Assembly (NCBI RefSeq): GCF_022869805.1
Contig: NZ_CP094974.1
Location: 124,001 to 188,000, forward strand
DNA length: 64,000 nucleotides
Origin: Halosolutus halophilus
GTDB taxonomy: Archaea; Halobacteriota; Halobacteria; Halobacteriales; Natrialbaceae
Reading direction: 5' to 3'
The number at the start of each line of letters is the position of its first letter. Within the stretch, counting starts at the first letter, position 1. Of this stretch, positions 1-8,908 are shown piece after piece. The translations under genes and the position numbers were made by a program. The notes beneath the pieces are model-generated. The model was not told the DNA's origin. It made no database searches and saw nothing but the letters and a program-made list of their open reading frames with translations.

Positions 1-1137
1 CGCGAACTCGTGGCAGACACGCCCCAGCAGTGGGTGACGGCAAACCTGCGGACGGGGACCCGACCGCTCGCAGCCGACCGCGGCGTCCGACGGATCGCGG
101 CGGTGTCGATCGGGGGCGAGCGTCTCGGTTTCGTCGGCGTCAGCGACCCGCAGTCGATCCGGGCACATCCCGCCGCCGACGGCGTCACCGTCGACGATCC
201 GATCGCGGCGGTCGCCGACGCCGTCGCCGCTCTCGACGGGCGCGACGTGGACTCGATCGTCGTCCTCTCGCACGCGGGCGAACTGGACGACGAGATCGCC
301 CGACTCGACGGCGTCGACGTCGTCCTCGGCGGCCACACCCACGACGTCCGCGCGGACGTCGTGGCGGGGACCCCGATCGTCCACCCCGGCGAGCGGGCGG
401 CGCTGGTCGGCGAGGTTCGGTTCACGGGCGGGACCCCGGACGTCGTCCTGCACCGGGTGCCGGAGGTGCCGGTCGCGACGGACGTCGAAGCCGAGTATCG
501 AGGCCTGTTCGCCGAGTGCGGCCTCACGGACACGGTCGCGACGATCGACGCGTCCCTGTCCCGGGACCCCGCGGCGTGTTTCCCCGAGAGTCGGATCGGA
601 AACGTCGTCGCCGACGCCTACCGCTGGGCGGCCGACGCGGACGTCGCGGTGTACAACGCCAGGATGCTCCGCGCCGGGCCGCCGCTCGCCGGCGACGTGA
701 CCGTCGGCGACCTTCGATCGCTGACGCCGTTCGACAACGAGATCCACACCGCAGGGCTGACCGGCGCGGAACTCCTGGATCTGTTCGAGAATCTCGTGGT
801 TCCGGACGCCGTCGACGCCCACCTCGAAGTGTTCGCCCACGTCAGCGGCGCGAGTCTCGCGTGGCGGCGCACGGCCACCGATCTCGGACTCGCGTCGGCG
901 ACGGTGGCTGGTTCGCCGCCCGATCCCGACGCCGTCTACGAGGTCGCAGCACCGACGTTCGCGTTCGAAAACGAGCTGTTCGCGCCGCTTTCACGGGACC
1001 GGATCGAGGCGACCCACGGCCACCAACACCACGTTCTCGCCGAGTACGTCCGCCGGCACGGATTCCCGGACGGATGCGACGGCCGAATGGAAGCGGTCAG
1101 CGATACCGCACCGGAGTCGGTACACTCGCTCCGGTGA
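1..1137 (+). CDS. 5'-nucleotidase / metallophosphatase family protein (5' end outside window)
   Basis: The reading frame is open from base 1, so the true start lies upstream and 378 codons remain. The N-terminal half keeps the later metallophosphatase motif GGHTHD (about residues 109-114), which binds the dinuclear metal centre. The first motifs (D-x-H, GD) must lie before the window. The C-terminal half has the 5'-nucleotidase C-terminal domain signature around SRIGNVVADAYR and a conserved FDN segment. UshA-type enzymes hydrolyse nucleotides or related phosphoesters, often outside the cell; the signal peptide, if any, is not visible. The substrate cannot be told from sequence. Confidence 0.85.
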   Translation, partial: RELVADTPQQWVTANLRTGTRPLAADRGVRRIAAVSIGGERLGFVGVSDPQSIRAHPAADGVTVDDPIAAVADAVAALDGRDVDSIVVLSHAGELDDEIARLDGVDVVLGGHTHDVRADVVAGTPIVHPGERAALVGEVRFTGGTPDVVLHRVPEVPVATDVEAEYRGLFAECGLTDTVATIDASLSRDPAACFPESRIGNVVADAYRWAADADVAVYNARMLRAGPPLAGDVTVGDLRSLTPFDNEIHTAGLTGAELLDLFENLVVPDAVDAHLEVFAHVSGASLAWRRTATDLGLASATVAGSPPDPDAVYEVAAPTFAFENELFAPLSRDRIEATHGHQHHVLAEYVRRHGFPDGCDGRMEAVSDTAPESVHSLR

Positions 1138-1211
1138 CGCACCCGGCCCCCGCAGTCGTGACGTCTCGTGCTGGCGATCGGACCCGCCGCGAATTGCAGC
1201 CGAAGCCGCGA

Positions 1212-2018
1212 TCACATCGGCGTCGGAGCGAGCAACTGCCCGCCGTCGACCGCGTAGTACGAGCCGGTCACGTACGCTGCGGCGGGACTCGAGAGGAACA
1301 GCGCCACGGCGACGCAGTCGGCCGGCGTCCCGAGCCGATCGGCCGCCAGATCCTCCTCGACGACCTGCTGGGCGACGGCCTCGCCCATCACCTCCATCAC
1401 GCCCTCGGTCCGGATCACGCCGGGCGCGACCGTGTTCGCGCGGATCCCGTACTGCGCCCACTCCGCGGCGACGGTCTGCATGAGGTTGTGGACGCCGGCC
1501 TTTCCGGCACCGGAGTGTGCGTGATAGGGGGCACCCCGGACGGAGTTCGTCGCGCCCATCGAGACGATCGCGCCGTCGCCGCGATCGATCAGGTGCTCGC
1601 CGACGGCGAAGGTGCAGTTCGCGGTGCCGTCCAAGATCGTCCCCACGACGGAGCGCCAGCCGTTGGCCGACAGGTTCTCGGCGGGACAGAGGAAGTTCGC
1701 CCCCGCGTTGTTGACGAGGATCGAACAGTCGCCGAGTTCGTCGAGGACGGTCTCGACCATGTCCTCGACGTCGTCGGGGTTGCGCACGTCGACGGTGGTC
1801 GCACAGGCCGCCGCTCCGCGGTCCTCGATTTCTTCGGCGACCGGGTCGAGGTGCTCCATCGATCGGCTGGCGATCGCTACGTCGGCCCCGTGGTCGGCGT
1901 ACGCGAGCGCGAGTTTCCTGCCGATGCCGGTCCCACCGCCAGTCACCAGGGCGGTCTCTCCCTCGAGCAGGTCGTCGGCGAATATCTCGGTCGTGGGCGG
2001 CGTTTGCTCGAAACTCAT
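1212..2018 (-). CDS. SDR family oxidoreductase, dienoyl/enoyl-CoA reductase-like
   Basis: A 268-residue short-chain dehydrogenase. The cofactor motif TGGGTGIG is at about residues 26-33 and NNAG at 103-106. The usual catalytic Y-x3-K is replaced by HSGAGK at about 168-173, so the Tyr position holds Ser. That pattern, followed by AGVHNL and VAPG-IRTEG, is typical of peroxisomal 2,4-dienoyl-CoA and trans-2-enoyl-CoA reductases, so an acyl-CoA substrate is inferred. The ATG overlaps the stop of the BKACE gene by 4 bp (ATGA), making this the last gene of a three-gene operon with an enoyl-CoA hydratase. The frame continues upstream of this start only as a shadow of BKACE. Confidence 0.88.
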   Translation of the reverse strand: MSFEQTPPTTEIFADDLLEGETALVTGGGTGIGRKLALAYADHGADVAIASRSMEHLDPVAEEIEDRGAAACATTVDVRNPDDVEDMVETVLDELGDCSILVNNAGANFLCPAENLSANGWRSVVGTILDGTANCTFAVGEHLIDRGDGAIVSMGATNSVRGAPYHAHSGAGKAGVHNLMQTVAAEWAQYGIRANTVAPGVIRTEGVMEVMGEAVAQQVVEEDLAADRLGTPADCVAVALFLSSPAAAYVTGSYYAVDGGQLLAPTPM

Positions 2019-2917
2019 CCGTCCACCCCCAGGATCTCGCGGGCCTCGTCGGGTGTGGCGGGGGCGCGGCCCACCTGCTCGGCCATCTCGACCGCGTCCG
2101 CGACCAGGTCCGCGTTGCTCTCGGCCATCTCGCCGGTCGGCCGGTAGAAGTTGTCCTCGAGGCCGACCCGGACGTTGCCGCCCATCGCGAGCGCGGCCGA
2201 GACGAGCGGCCACTGGTCCCGACCGATGCCGATCACCTGCCACGTGCAGTCGTCGGGCAGTTGCCGCACCTGGTGGGCGAGGTTGTCGACCGTCGCCGGA
2301 ATGCCCCCGAGGACGCCCATGATCAGGCTGACGTGGAACGGCCGATCGAGCACTCCCTCCCGTAGTAGCGGCCGCGTGTTCCCGATGTGGCCGGTGTCGA
2401 AACACTCGAGTTCGGGCGTCACGTCCGCCTCGTTCATCCCGGCGAGCAGGTCGCGAATCTCCGAGAAGGGGTTCTCGAACACCATGTCGAAGACGTACTC
2501 CTCGCGGGACTCGGAGTACTTCGCGTAGTTCATCGACCCCATGTTCAGCGCCGCGATGTCGGGACCGACCTCCTGAACGTACTCGAGGCGCTGCTCTAGC
2601 GGCGTCTCGATCGCGCCCGTTGAGAAGTTGATCACGACGTCGGTGCGATCCCGCACTTCGTCGTAGATTTCCCGGTAGGTCTCGGTCGAGAACGTCGGCG
2701 CGCCGTCGTCGGTCCGGGCGTGAATGTGCGCCACTGCGGCACCGGCCTCCCGCGCGGCGGCGGCCTCCTCGGCGATCTCCTCGGGCGTGTAGGGGATCGC
2801 CTCACACTGGTCGCGGGTAGTCAGCGCGCCGGTCAGCGCCGCCGAAACGACCACTTTCTCGGGATCGTTGCCCTTCGTCGAGTCCTGTCGATCGTAGAAG
2901 TCGGCGCTCGCACACAT
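2015..2917 (-). CDS. BKACE family beta-keto acid cleavage enzyme (DUF849)
   Basis: A 300-residue TIM-barrel protein of the 3-keto-5-aminohexanoate cleavage enzyme family. The zinc-binding HIHAR motif is at about residues 64-68, and the second conserved stretch ECFDTGH follows near residue 170. Family members condense a beta-keto acid with acetyl-CoA and split it into acetoacetate and a new CoA ester. Known substrates include the lysine-fermentation intermediate and dehydrocarnitine; the substrate here is unknown. It lies one base after the enoyl-CoA hydratase and overlaps the SDR by 4 bp, so the three are translationally linked. Lysine biosynthesis genes lie next door but form a separate operon. 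Confidence 0.87.
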   Translation of the reverse strand: MCASADFYDRQDSTKGNDPEKVVVSAALTGALTTRDQCEAIPYTPEEIAEEAAAAREAGAAVAHIHARTDDGAPTFSTETYREIYDEVRDRTDVVINFSTGAIETPLEQRLEYVQEVGPDIAALNMGSMNYAKYSESREEYVFDMVFENPFSEIRDLLAGMNEADVTPELECFDTGHIGNTRPLLREGVLDRPFHVSLIMGVLGGIPATVDNLAHQVRQLPDDCTWQVIGIGRDQWPLVSAALAMGGNVRVGLEDNFYRPTGEMAESNADLVADAVEMAEQVGRAPATPDEAREILGVDG

Positions 2918-2918
2918 G

Positions 2919-3719
2919 CTATCGCCCTCGCCACTCCGGGTCGCGATCGGTCAGGAACGCGTCGATCCCCTCCTCGGTCTCCTCGCTCATCGCGATCATG
3001 GCGATGATCTCCCGGAGGTAGGCCAGTGCGGCCCCGAACTCCATGTCCCGTTGCTCGTAGTAGGCCGTCTTCCCCATCTCGATCAGGACGGGGCTGTTGG
3101 CCGCCAGCGTGTCGACGAGGTCGTCGAGTTCGGCCTCGAACGCCGCCGACTCGACGACGTCGGTCACCAGCCCCATCTCGCGGGCCCGGTCGGCCCCCAC
3201 GCGCTCGCCGGTGAACAGGAGCTTCAGCGCGGCTTTCTCGCTCGCCGCCCGGGTGATCGGGGCCATCGCCTGCGCGGGAAAGAGACCGACCTCGACCTCG
3301 GGCGTGCCGAACTCGGCGTCCTCGCTCGCGAGGACGAACTCGCAGGCGGTCGCGAGGCCGAGACCGCCCGCCAGACAGTGGCCCTCGACGGCGGCGACAG
3401 TGAGCGCGCTCGTCTCCTGTAACTGCGTGACGAGCCCCGAAAGCGCGCCGAAACTCTCCCGGTAGGCCTGGGTCCCCTGGCCGATCGGGAACTCGCGCAG
3501 GTCGCCCCCCGAGCAGAACGTTCCCTCGGCCCCCCGGATCACGACCACGCGCGTCGGGCCCTCGTCGGCGGCCGCGAGGACGTCGATCAGGCCCCGGATG
3601 ACGCCGTCGTTGAGCGCGTTACGTCGATCGGGGCGATCGATCGTCGCCCTCACCACGAGTTCGTCCTCGCTGACCGACACCGCGAGGTCGTCGCTCGAGA
3701 GTCGGTCAGCGTCGGCCAT
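2919..3719 (-). CDS. Enoyl-CoA hydratase/isomerase family protein
   Basis: A 266-residue crotonase-fold protein. It has the N-terminal RPDRRNALND segment, the oxyanion-hole region GTFCSGGDL, and the second conserved block EGHCLAGGLGLATACEF. The start is placed at the ATG at 3717-3719 because a full Shine-Dalgarno (GGAGGTGA) lies directly upstream. A GTG in the same frame at 3797 would extend the protein but lacks such a signal. It is the first gene of the operon with BKACE and the SDR. Exact activity (hydratase, isomerase or another crotonase reaction) cannot be fixed. Confidence 0.87.
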   Translation of the reverse strand: MADADRLSSDDLAVSVSEDELVVRATIDRPDRRNALNDGVIRGLIDVLAAADEGPTRVVVIRGAEGTFCSGGDLREFPIGQGTQAYRESFGALSGLVTQLQETSALTVAAVEGHCLAGGLGLATACEFVLASEDAEFGTPEVEVGLFPAQAMAPITRAASEKAALKLLFTGERVGADRAREMGLVTDVVESAAFEAELDDLVDTLAANSPVLIEMGKTAYYEQRDMEFGAALAYLREIIAMIAMSEETEEGIDAFLTDRDPEWRGR

Positions 3720-3819
3720 CGTCACCTCCGGATCGGTAGTCGTTCCCCCGGCCGGTCGTCCCGCCGGGACTCTCCCGCTGGTCCGGTCCGTCGGCACCGC
3801 GTCGATCGTCCCTGTTCAT
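3706..3819 (-). CDS. Possible leaderless upstream ORF, 37 aa
   Basis: An ATG at 3817-3819 lies about 27 bp after a TATA-like TTTACG (minus strand, around 3842-3852), the spacing of a leaderless archaeal start. It opens a 37-codon frame that ends 14 bases inside the enoyl-CoA hydratase gene, in a different frame. Its predicted product is Gly/Asp/Arg-rich with no recognised domain. It may be a translated leader that couples to the SD-driven start of the next gene, or simply untranslated 5' UTR. Confidence 0.22.
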   Translation of the reverse strand: MNRDDRRGADGPDQRESPGGTTGRGNDYRSGGDDGRR

Positions 3820-3841
3820 ATGACTGAGATTGACAACCACG

Positions 3842-3852
3842 AACGTAAACCT
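3842..3852 (-). promoter_or_regulatory. Putative promoter of the ech-BKACE-SDR operon
   Basis: The minus strand reads AAGGTTTACGTT here, the best TATA-like element in the 306 bp between this operon and dapE. The predicted start point is near 3819, giving a leader of about 100 nt before the SD-equipped enoyl-CoA hydratase start. The rest of the gap (3853-4025) shows no gene. Confidence 0.4.
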
Positions 3853-4025
3853 TCAGCAAGACAACTCGTCGGCCGTCGCATGGAGTTGTCCCGGGCCGAC
3901 GGCCGATCGAGCACCACGTCACCAGTATCGCCGGTGGCGCGACTCGATAGAAGTGTTCTGCCACGACGGTAATCCGGTGCGATCGACCTGATACGTAGCT
4001 CGATCGACGTTCGTACTCGATCGAA

Positions 4026-5162
4026 CTATTCGACCAGCGCCGCGAGCGTCTCCTCGATCGCCGCCGCCGCAGCCTCGACGTCGGCCGCGCGGACGTACTC
4101 GCGCGGCGCGTGGGCGACGGCACCTTCCGCGTCGGCCAGCACGCCCGGACCGAAGACGACCGTCGGGGCGTCGGCCGCGAAGTACGAGGCCTCCGTCGCG
4201 GCGGTGAACGGCCGGATCGCGCCGCCGGCGGCGTCCGCGAGCAGGTCGACTACCGGGGCGTCGGGATCGGTCTCCCACGCGTCGAGAAACGGCGTCGGCC
4301 GATCGGTGAACTGGAACTCGACGCCGACGTCGTCGGGCACGGCCGCCTCGAGATGCGCGGTCACCGCCTCGCGGAATCCCTCGGCCGTCTCGGGCGGGAC
4401 GCTCCGCCGATCGAGCGTCAGCGCGCAGTCGGCGGGCACCTGGTTGGTCGACTCGCCGCCCTCGACGACGGTCGGCGTGAGCGTCGCGGACCCGAGTTGC
4501 GGGTGGGCCGGCGGCGCGTCGGCGCGATCGTCGAACGTGCGGATCGCAGCGAGGACCGATTCGAGCGCGGCGATCGCGTTCGTTCCCGACTGCGGTTCGG
4601 CCGCGTGGGCGCTCGCGCCCGAGAGGTGAACTTCCCCCTGAAATCGCCCTTTCGCGGCCGTGCAGACGTCGAGGTCGGTCGGTTCGCCGACGATCACGGC
4701 GTCGGCGTCCGTCGTCACCGACTCCTCGCCGGAGACGAGCGCGTGAGCACCCGTCGAGAGCACTTCCTCGTCGGGGGTGACGGCGAGCGTGACGCGATCG
4801 CGGGACGGATCGATCGCGAAGAAGGCCGACAGGAGCGCCGCCAGCGGTCCCTTGGCGTCACAGGAGCCGCGGCCCCGGATAACGTCGCCCCGATCGGAAG
4901 CGTCGTCGCGGTCGAACGGGACGTGCGGCGAGACCGTGTCGATGTGCGTGTTCAGGACGACGTGAGTGTCGGCGTCGGCCGACCCGCGACTCGCGAGGAC
5001 GTTCCCGGCGTCGTCGACCCGCGACGTCACGCCGTGGTCCTCGATCGTCTCGCACAGGAACGCCCGCATCGGCCCGACGTCTTCGTTCGAGGGGTGCTGG
5101 ACGGCCGTCTCGAGGAATTCGATCGGGTCGAACTCGCTCGCGCCCGGTTCGCGCCCGGTCAC
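4026..5162 (-). CDS. dapE: M20 peptidase, succinyl-diaminopimelate desuccinylase (DapE-like)
   Basis: A 378-residue M20 metallopeptidase. Its metal-binding sites are THIDTV, GRGSCDAKGP and TPDEEV, the last with the catalytic and bridging Glu pair, plus a late H near HAPRE. It should remove succinate from N-succinyl-LL-diaminopimelate. It is the last gene of the dap operon, with a GTG start overlapping the dapF stop by 4 bp (GTGA). The DAKG form of the second motif also occurs in LysK-type hydrolases of the LysW pathway, but the DAP-pathway neighbours favour DapE. Confidence 0.85.
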   Translation of the reverse strand: MTGREPGASEFDPIEFLETAVQHPSNEDVGPMRAFLCETIEDHGVTSRVDDAGNVLASRGSADADTHVVLNTHIDTVSPHVPFDRDDASDRGDVIRGRGSCDAKGPLAALLSAFFAIDPSRDRVTLAVTPDEEVLSTGAHALVSGEESVTTDADAVIVGEPTDLDVCTAAKGRFQGEVHLSGASAHAAEPQSGTNAIAALESVLAAIRTFDDRADAPPAHPQLGSATLTPTVVEGGESTNQVPADCALTLDRRSVPPETAEGFREAVTAHLEAAVPDDVGVEFQFTDRPTPFLDAWETDPDAPVVDLLADAAGGAIRPFTAATEASYFAADAPTVVFGPGVLADAEGAVAHAPREYVRAADVEAAAAAIEETLAALVE

Positions 5163-5992
5163 GGCTCGACCGGCGGTTCGACGGACACCTCGCCGTCGAA
5201 CTCGTGTTCGACGGGGCCGGCGAGCATCGCCCGCCCGCGATCGTTGAAGCTCACCTGCAGGTCGCCGCCCGGCGGTCGGACGTCGACCGGGTCGGCGTCC
5301 GTGAATCCGAGTCGACGCGCCACGACGGCGATGGCGACCGCGCCGGTGCCACAGGAGTCGGTTTCGCCTTCCACGCCGCGTTCGTAGGTCCGCTGGTAGA
5401 AGCCGCCGTCGCCGTCCGGACTGGCCACGGTGACGTTCGTCCCGCGGGGGAAGACGTCCGCGTGGCGGACCGGCGGCGCGACCGCCTCGAGGTCGACGTC
5501 GTCGACGTCGTCGACGAACGAGACGGCGTGGGGAACGCCGGTGTTGACCATCGTCACCTCGAGCCCTTCGATCTCCTCCTCGAAGACCCCCTCGTCGGCG
5601 TCGACGGGAATCTCGTCGGGATCGAACGAGAGTTCGGTCATCTCGACGGCGACGCCGTCGGCCGTTCGATCGGCCCGCAGCGTCCCCGCTTGCGTGTCGA
5701 TCATCACGCTGTCGGTGTCGGTCCGTTGCATGGCCCACTCGGCGGCGCAGCGAGCGCCGTTGCCGCACATCGGGGCCGTCTCCCCGTCCGGCTGGACCAG
5801 CGTCATCACGACGCGTGGCGGCCGGAACGCCTCCTCGAGTGCGAGAAAGAGGATCCCGTCGGCACCGACGCCGTCGGTCCGGTCGCACTCGCGTCTGGCG
5901 AGTTCGCCCCGATCGGGGACGGTGTGTTCGTCCGCGTGGATGATCAGAAAGTCGTTGCCGGTGCCGTGGTACTTCTGGAATGGAACGGTCAT
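5159..5992 (-). CDS. dapF: Diaminopimelate epimerase
   Basis: A 277-residue protein, normal length for the family. It begins with the conserved F-x-KYHGTGNDF segment. Both catalytic cysteines are present, in MCGNGARC (about residue 75) and DSCGTGA (about residue 218). It converts LL- to meso-diaminopimelate, the substrate of LysA. The ATG overlaps the lysA stop by 4 bp. Haloarchaea have no peptidoglycan, so the product is expected to go only to lysine. Confidence 0.96.
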   Translation of the reverse strand: MTVPFQKYHGTGNDFLIIHADEHTVPDRGELARRECDRTDGVGADGILFLALEEAFRPPRVVMTLVQPDGETAPMCGNGARCAAEWAMQRTDTDSVMIDTQAGTLRADRTADGVAVEMTELSFDPDEIPVDADEGVFEEEIEGLEVTMVNTGVPHAVSFVDDVDDVDLEAVAPPVRHADVFPRGTNVTVASPDGDGGFYQRTYERGVEGETDSCGTGAVAIAVVARRLGFTDADPVDVRPPGGDLQVSFNDRGRAMLAGPVEHEFDGEVSVEPPVEP

Positions 5993-7311
5993 CGTACTGT
6001 CTCCGGATTGCTGTCGCGGTCGGGTGCGCTTCGGGCCGTCTCCAGTCGCGTCACGTCGTCGAACGTCTCCCGGCGACGCGCCAGTCTGACGTCCCCGCCG
6101 TCGAGAACGACCGACGCGGGCCGCGGCCGGGAGTTGTACTGACTCGCCATCTCGTAGCCGTACGCGCCCGCGTTGCCGATCGCGAGGACGTCGCCGCGTT
6201 CGCTGGCGGGCAGTTCGCGGTCCGTACAGAAAACGTCCCCGCTCTCGCAGATCGGCCCGCTGATCGTCTGTGGGATCGTCTCGCGAGCGCCACCGTCGGT
6301 TGCGTCGGCCGTCAGGTTCCGGATCGGGTGGAACGAGTCGTACATCGCCGGCCGGGCGAGCGTCGTCATCCCGGCGTCGACGCCGACGACGGTCGTCTCG
6401 CGGGCGTCCTTGACCGTGTTGACGTCGGTCAGGAGCACGCCCGCGTCGGCGACGAAGTACCGTCCGGGTTCGATCGAAAGCGTCGCGTCGATCTTCCCGA
6501 TCGCCTCTCGAGTCGCCCGGGCGACGGCGTCGAGATCGAGCGGCGCCTCGTCCTCGCGGTAGGGAACGCCGAAGCCGCCGCCGACGTCGACGAACTCGAG
6601 GTCACCGACGGCGTCGGCCACGTCCCTCGCGAGGTCGCCCATCCGCGCGACGAACTCCCGGTGGGCGTCCAGCTGGTCGCTTTGCACGCCCGAGCCGACG
6701 TGGGCGTGGATCCCGACCACGTCGAAGCCCCGATCGGCGGCGTCGGCGAGCACGTCGACCGCACGCTCCGCAGGGACGCCGAACTTCGCGGCGGCACCCG
6801 TTCGAACCTTCTCGTGGTGGCCGGCTCCGATGCCGGGATTGACCCGGAGACAGAGCCGCCCGTCGTAGCCGCGGTCGGCGAGGCGATCGATCGTGTCCTC
6901 GGCCCCGACGGTGATCGTCAGGTCGGGATGGTCGTCCCAGGCGTCGACGACCCAGTCGAGGTCGCGGGCGGGCGGGTTGACGGCCGTGTAGCGGATCGCC
7001 GACCCCGGCGCACCCGCCTCGAGCGCCCGCTTCACTTCGCCCGCGGAGGCACACTCCAGTCCCGCGCCGGCCTCGCGGATCGCCTCGAGAGCGTCCCCGA
7101 GTGCGTTCGCCTTCACGGCGTAGAGGATCTCCGCGTCGGGAAACGCCCGATCGAGTCGCCGGTAGTTCTCCCGGACGCGATCGAGATCGAGGACGTACAG
7201 CGGGGAGCCGTGCTCGTCGACGAGCGCTTCGAGTCGAACCGGGTCCCAGTCGGAGAGGCGGCGAACCGCCGGACTCCGATCCTGTGCCTCGCCGTCCGCG
7301 TCCGTGTTCAC
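5989..7311 (-). CDS. lysA: Diaminopimelate decarboxylase
   Basis: A 440-residue PLP enzyme of the alanine-racemase-fold decarboxylases. It shows the PLP lysine segment ILYAVKAN, the glycine-rich phosphate-binding motif GGGFGVPY, and the dimer-interface active-site motif CESGD. It makes lysine from meso-diaminopimelate. It overlaps both neighbours in the operon by 4 bp (dapD upstream, dapF downstream). Confidence 0.96.
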   Translation of the reverse strand: MNTDADGEAQDRSPAVRRLSDWDPVRLEALVDEHGSPLYVLDLDRVRENYRRLDRAFPDAEILYAVKANALGDALEAIREAGAGLECASAGEVKRALEAGAPGSAIRYTAVNPPARDLDWVVDAWDDHPDLTITVGAEDTIDRLADRGYDGRLCLRVNPGIGAGHHEKVRTGAAAKFGVPAERAVDVLADAADRGFDVVGIHAHVGSGVQSDQLDAHREFVARMGDLARDVADAVGDLEFVDVGGGFGVPYREDEAPLDLDAVARATREAIGKIDATLSIEPGRYFVADAGVLLTDVNTVKDARETTVVGVDAGMTTLARPAMYDSFHPIRNLTADATDGGARETIPQTISGPICESGDVFCTDRELPASERGDVLAIGNAGAYGYEMASQYNSRPRPASVVLDGGDVRLARRRETFDDVTRLETARSAPDRDSNPETVR

Positions 7312-8144
7312 TCCCGCAGCACCTCCTCGCGTTCGGTCGCCTCGATCGTCTCCGTCTCGAGGTCGGTCGCGACGACGGCGGGTTTGTACGCGCCGCCGTC
7401 GAAGAGGTCGTGGTCGCTGATCGAGGATTCGACGAACCGGGTGAACGCGCGCCGCTCCGGCGGAAGGCGGCCGTAGAGCACTTCTTCCTCCGCGAGGTCG
7501 TAGACCGGAATCCGCGGCGTCAGCAGGGTGTTCTCGCCGACCACGCTGTTCTCGCCGACGACGAAGCCGCTCGTGACGCGACAGCCCGCGCCGAGCGAGA
7601 CGTCATCCTCGACGATGACCGGCGCGTTCTCGACGGGTTCGAGGACGCCCCCGATGAGGGTGTTCGCGCCTAGCTTGACGTTCGCGCCGATCTGGGCGCA
7701 CGAGCCGACGGTGTCACAGGAGTCCACGAGGGTACCGTCCCCGACGTGAGCCCCGATGTTGACGAAGGCGGGGCTCATCAGGATGCAGTCCGACCCGATA
7801 CGTGCCCCACGGCGGACGACGGTCCCGTCCGGCGTGTTGCGGCTCCCGCGATCGCCGTACGCGCCCGTCTCCGCGAGCGGCAGGACGTCGTTGTAGGTGA
7901 CGCCGCCGTGCTCGTACTGGCCGATCGATCGCAGCCCGAAGTTGAGCAGGATCCCCTGCTTGACCCACTCGTTCGCCTCCCACTCGCCGCCGTGTTTCTC
8001 GGCGGCGCGGATCTCGCCTGCCTCGAGGGCGTCGAGGAAGGCGTCCAGGGTTGCGTACGCGTCCTCGCCCGCGGAGTCGGCGCTGATTTCGCCGTCGTCG
8101 TACCGTGTCCAGAGGTGTTCGATTTCGTCCTGTAATGCACTCAT
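7308..8144 (-). CDS. dapD: Tetrahydrodipicolinate N-succinyltransferase
   Basis: A 278-residue protein. The N-terminal domain is helical and the central and C-terminal parts are a left-handed beta-helix of hexapeptide repeats, visible as IGANVKLGANTLIGG and VVGENSVVGENTLL. It succinylates tetrahydrodipicolinate, so the organism uses the succinylase branch of the DAP pathway. It overlaps dapB and lysA by 4 bp each. The next enzyme of the branch, the aminotransferase DapC, is not in this operon. Confidence 0.93.
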   Translation of the reverse strand: MSALQDEIEHLWTRYDDGEISADSAGEDAYATLDAFLDALEAGEIRAAEKHGGEWEANEWVKQGILLNFGLRSIGQYEHGGVTYNDVLPLAETGAYGDRGSRNTPDGTVVRRGARIGSDCILMSPAFVNIGAHVGDGTLVDSCDTVGSCAQIGANVKLGANTLIGGVLEPVENAPVIVEDDVSLGAGCRVTSGFVVGENSVVGENTLLTPRIPVYDLAEEEVLYGRLPPERRAFTRFVESSISDHDLFDGGAYKPAVVATDLETETIEATEREEVLRE

Positions 8145-8908
8145 TCGTCGATCACGTCCGCAAACTCGTAGCGGCCCGCCTTCCGTCCTGCGATCCAGAC
8201 CGCCGCGTCGACGGCCCCGGCGGCGAAGACGCCCCGGTCCTCGGCGCGGTGGGTGAGTCGGACCTCCTCGTGGTTGCCCGCGATGACGACCTCGTGTTCG
8301 CCGGTGACGTCACCGGCTCGGAGCGCGTGGACGCCGATCTCTCCTGCTTCGCGCGGATCCTCCCCTTCGCGGCCGTGCGTCCGTTCGGTGAAGTCACCGC
8401 TGGCTTCGATCTCCTCGAGCAGCCGGTTCGCAGTGCCGCTCGGCGCGTCGCGCTTCGCGTTGTGGTGGGTCTCGACGAGTTCGACGTCGTACCCCGGCAG
8501 GTTCCGCACCGCCTCGCCGACGACGTTCAGCAGGGCCTGTACCCCGCGGGCGAAGTTCGGTGCGTGGAGGACGGGAACCCCGTTGCCTGCATCCTCGAGG
8601 ACCGCCAGTTCGTCCTCGTCGAAGCCGGTCGTGCCCGTGACGAAGGCCACGCCCGCGGCCGCACAGGACTCGGCGTAGTCGACGGCCGACCCGGGACCGG
8701 TGAAATCGATCACGACGGTCGGCTCCCGATCGGACAGCAGCGCGTCGAACTCGACGGCCGGTTCGACGGTGACGTCGCCGACCGTCCCCGATCCAGGGTC
8801 GCGGTTGACGGCGAAGACGACCTCGCAGTCCGCGCGGTCTTCGGCGGCTGCGATGACCTCCCGGCCCATCCGGCCCGTCGCGCCGGTGACGCCGATCCGG
8901 ACCGTCAT
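8141..8908 (-). CDS. dapB: 4-hydroxy-tetrahydrodipicolinate reductase
   Basis: A 255-residue protein with an N-terminal nucleotide-binding motif GVTGATGRMGREV. The catalytic signature is ETHHNAKRDAPSGT, in which the His pair and Lys are catalytic and SGT binds substrate. It reduces the DapA product with NAD(P)H. The ATG overlaps the dapA stop by 4 bp. Confidence 0.96.
   Translation of the reverse strand: MTVRIGVTGATGRMGREVIAAAEDRADCEVVFAVNRDPGSGTVGDVTVEPAVEFDALLSDREPTVVIDFTGPGSAVDYAESCAAAGVAFVTGTTGFDEDELAVLEDAGNGVPVLHAPNFARGVQALLNVVGEAVRNLPGYDVELVETHHNAKRDAPSGTANRLLEEIEASGDFTERTHGREGEDPREAGEIGVHALRAGDVTGEHEVVIAGNHEEVRLTHRAEDRGVFAAGAVDAAVWIAGRKAGRYEFADVIDE

Noticed and set aside
4110-5387. 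Long open frames on the plus strand opposite dapE/dapF and similar long antisense frames throughout
   Set aside because: High-GC haloarchaeal DNA gives long antisense frames. These have Arg-rich, low-complexity translations, no start signals and no family motifs, while the minus-strand frames are clear dap genes.
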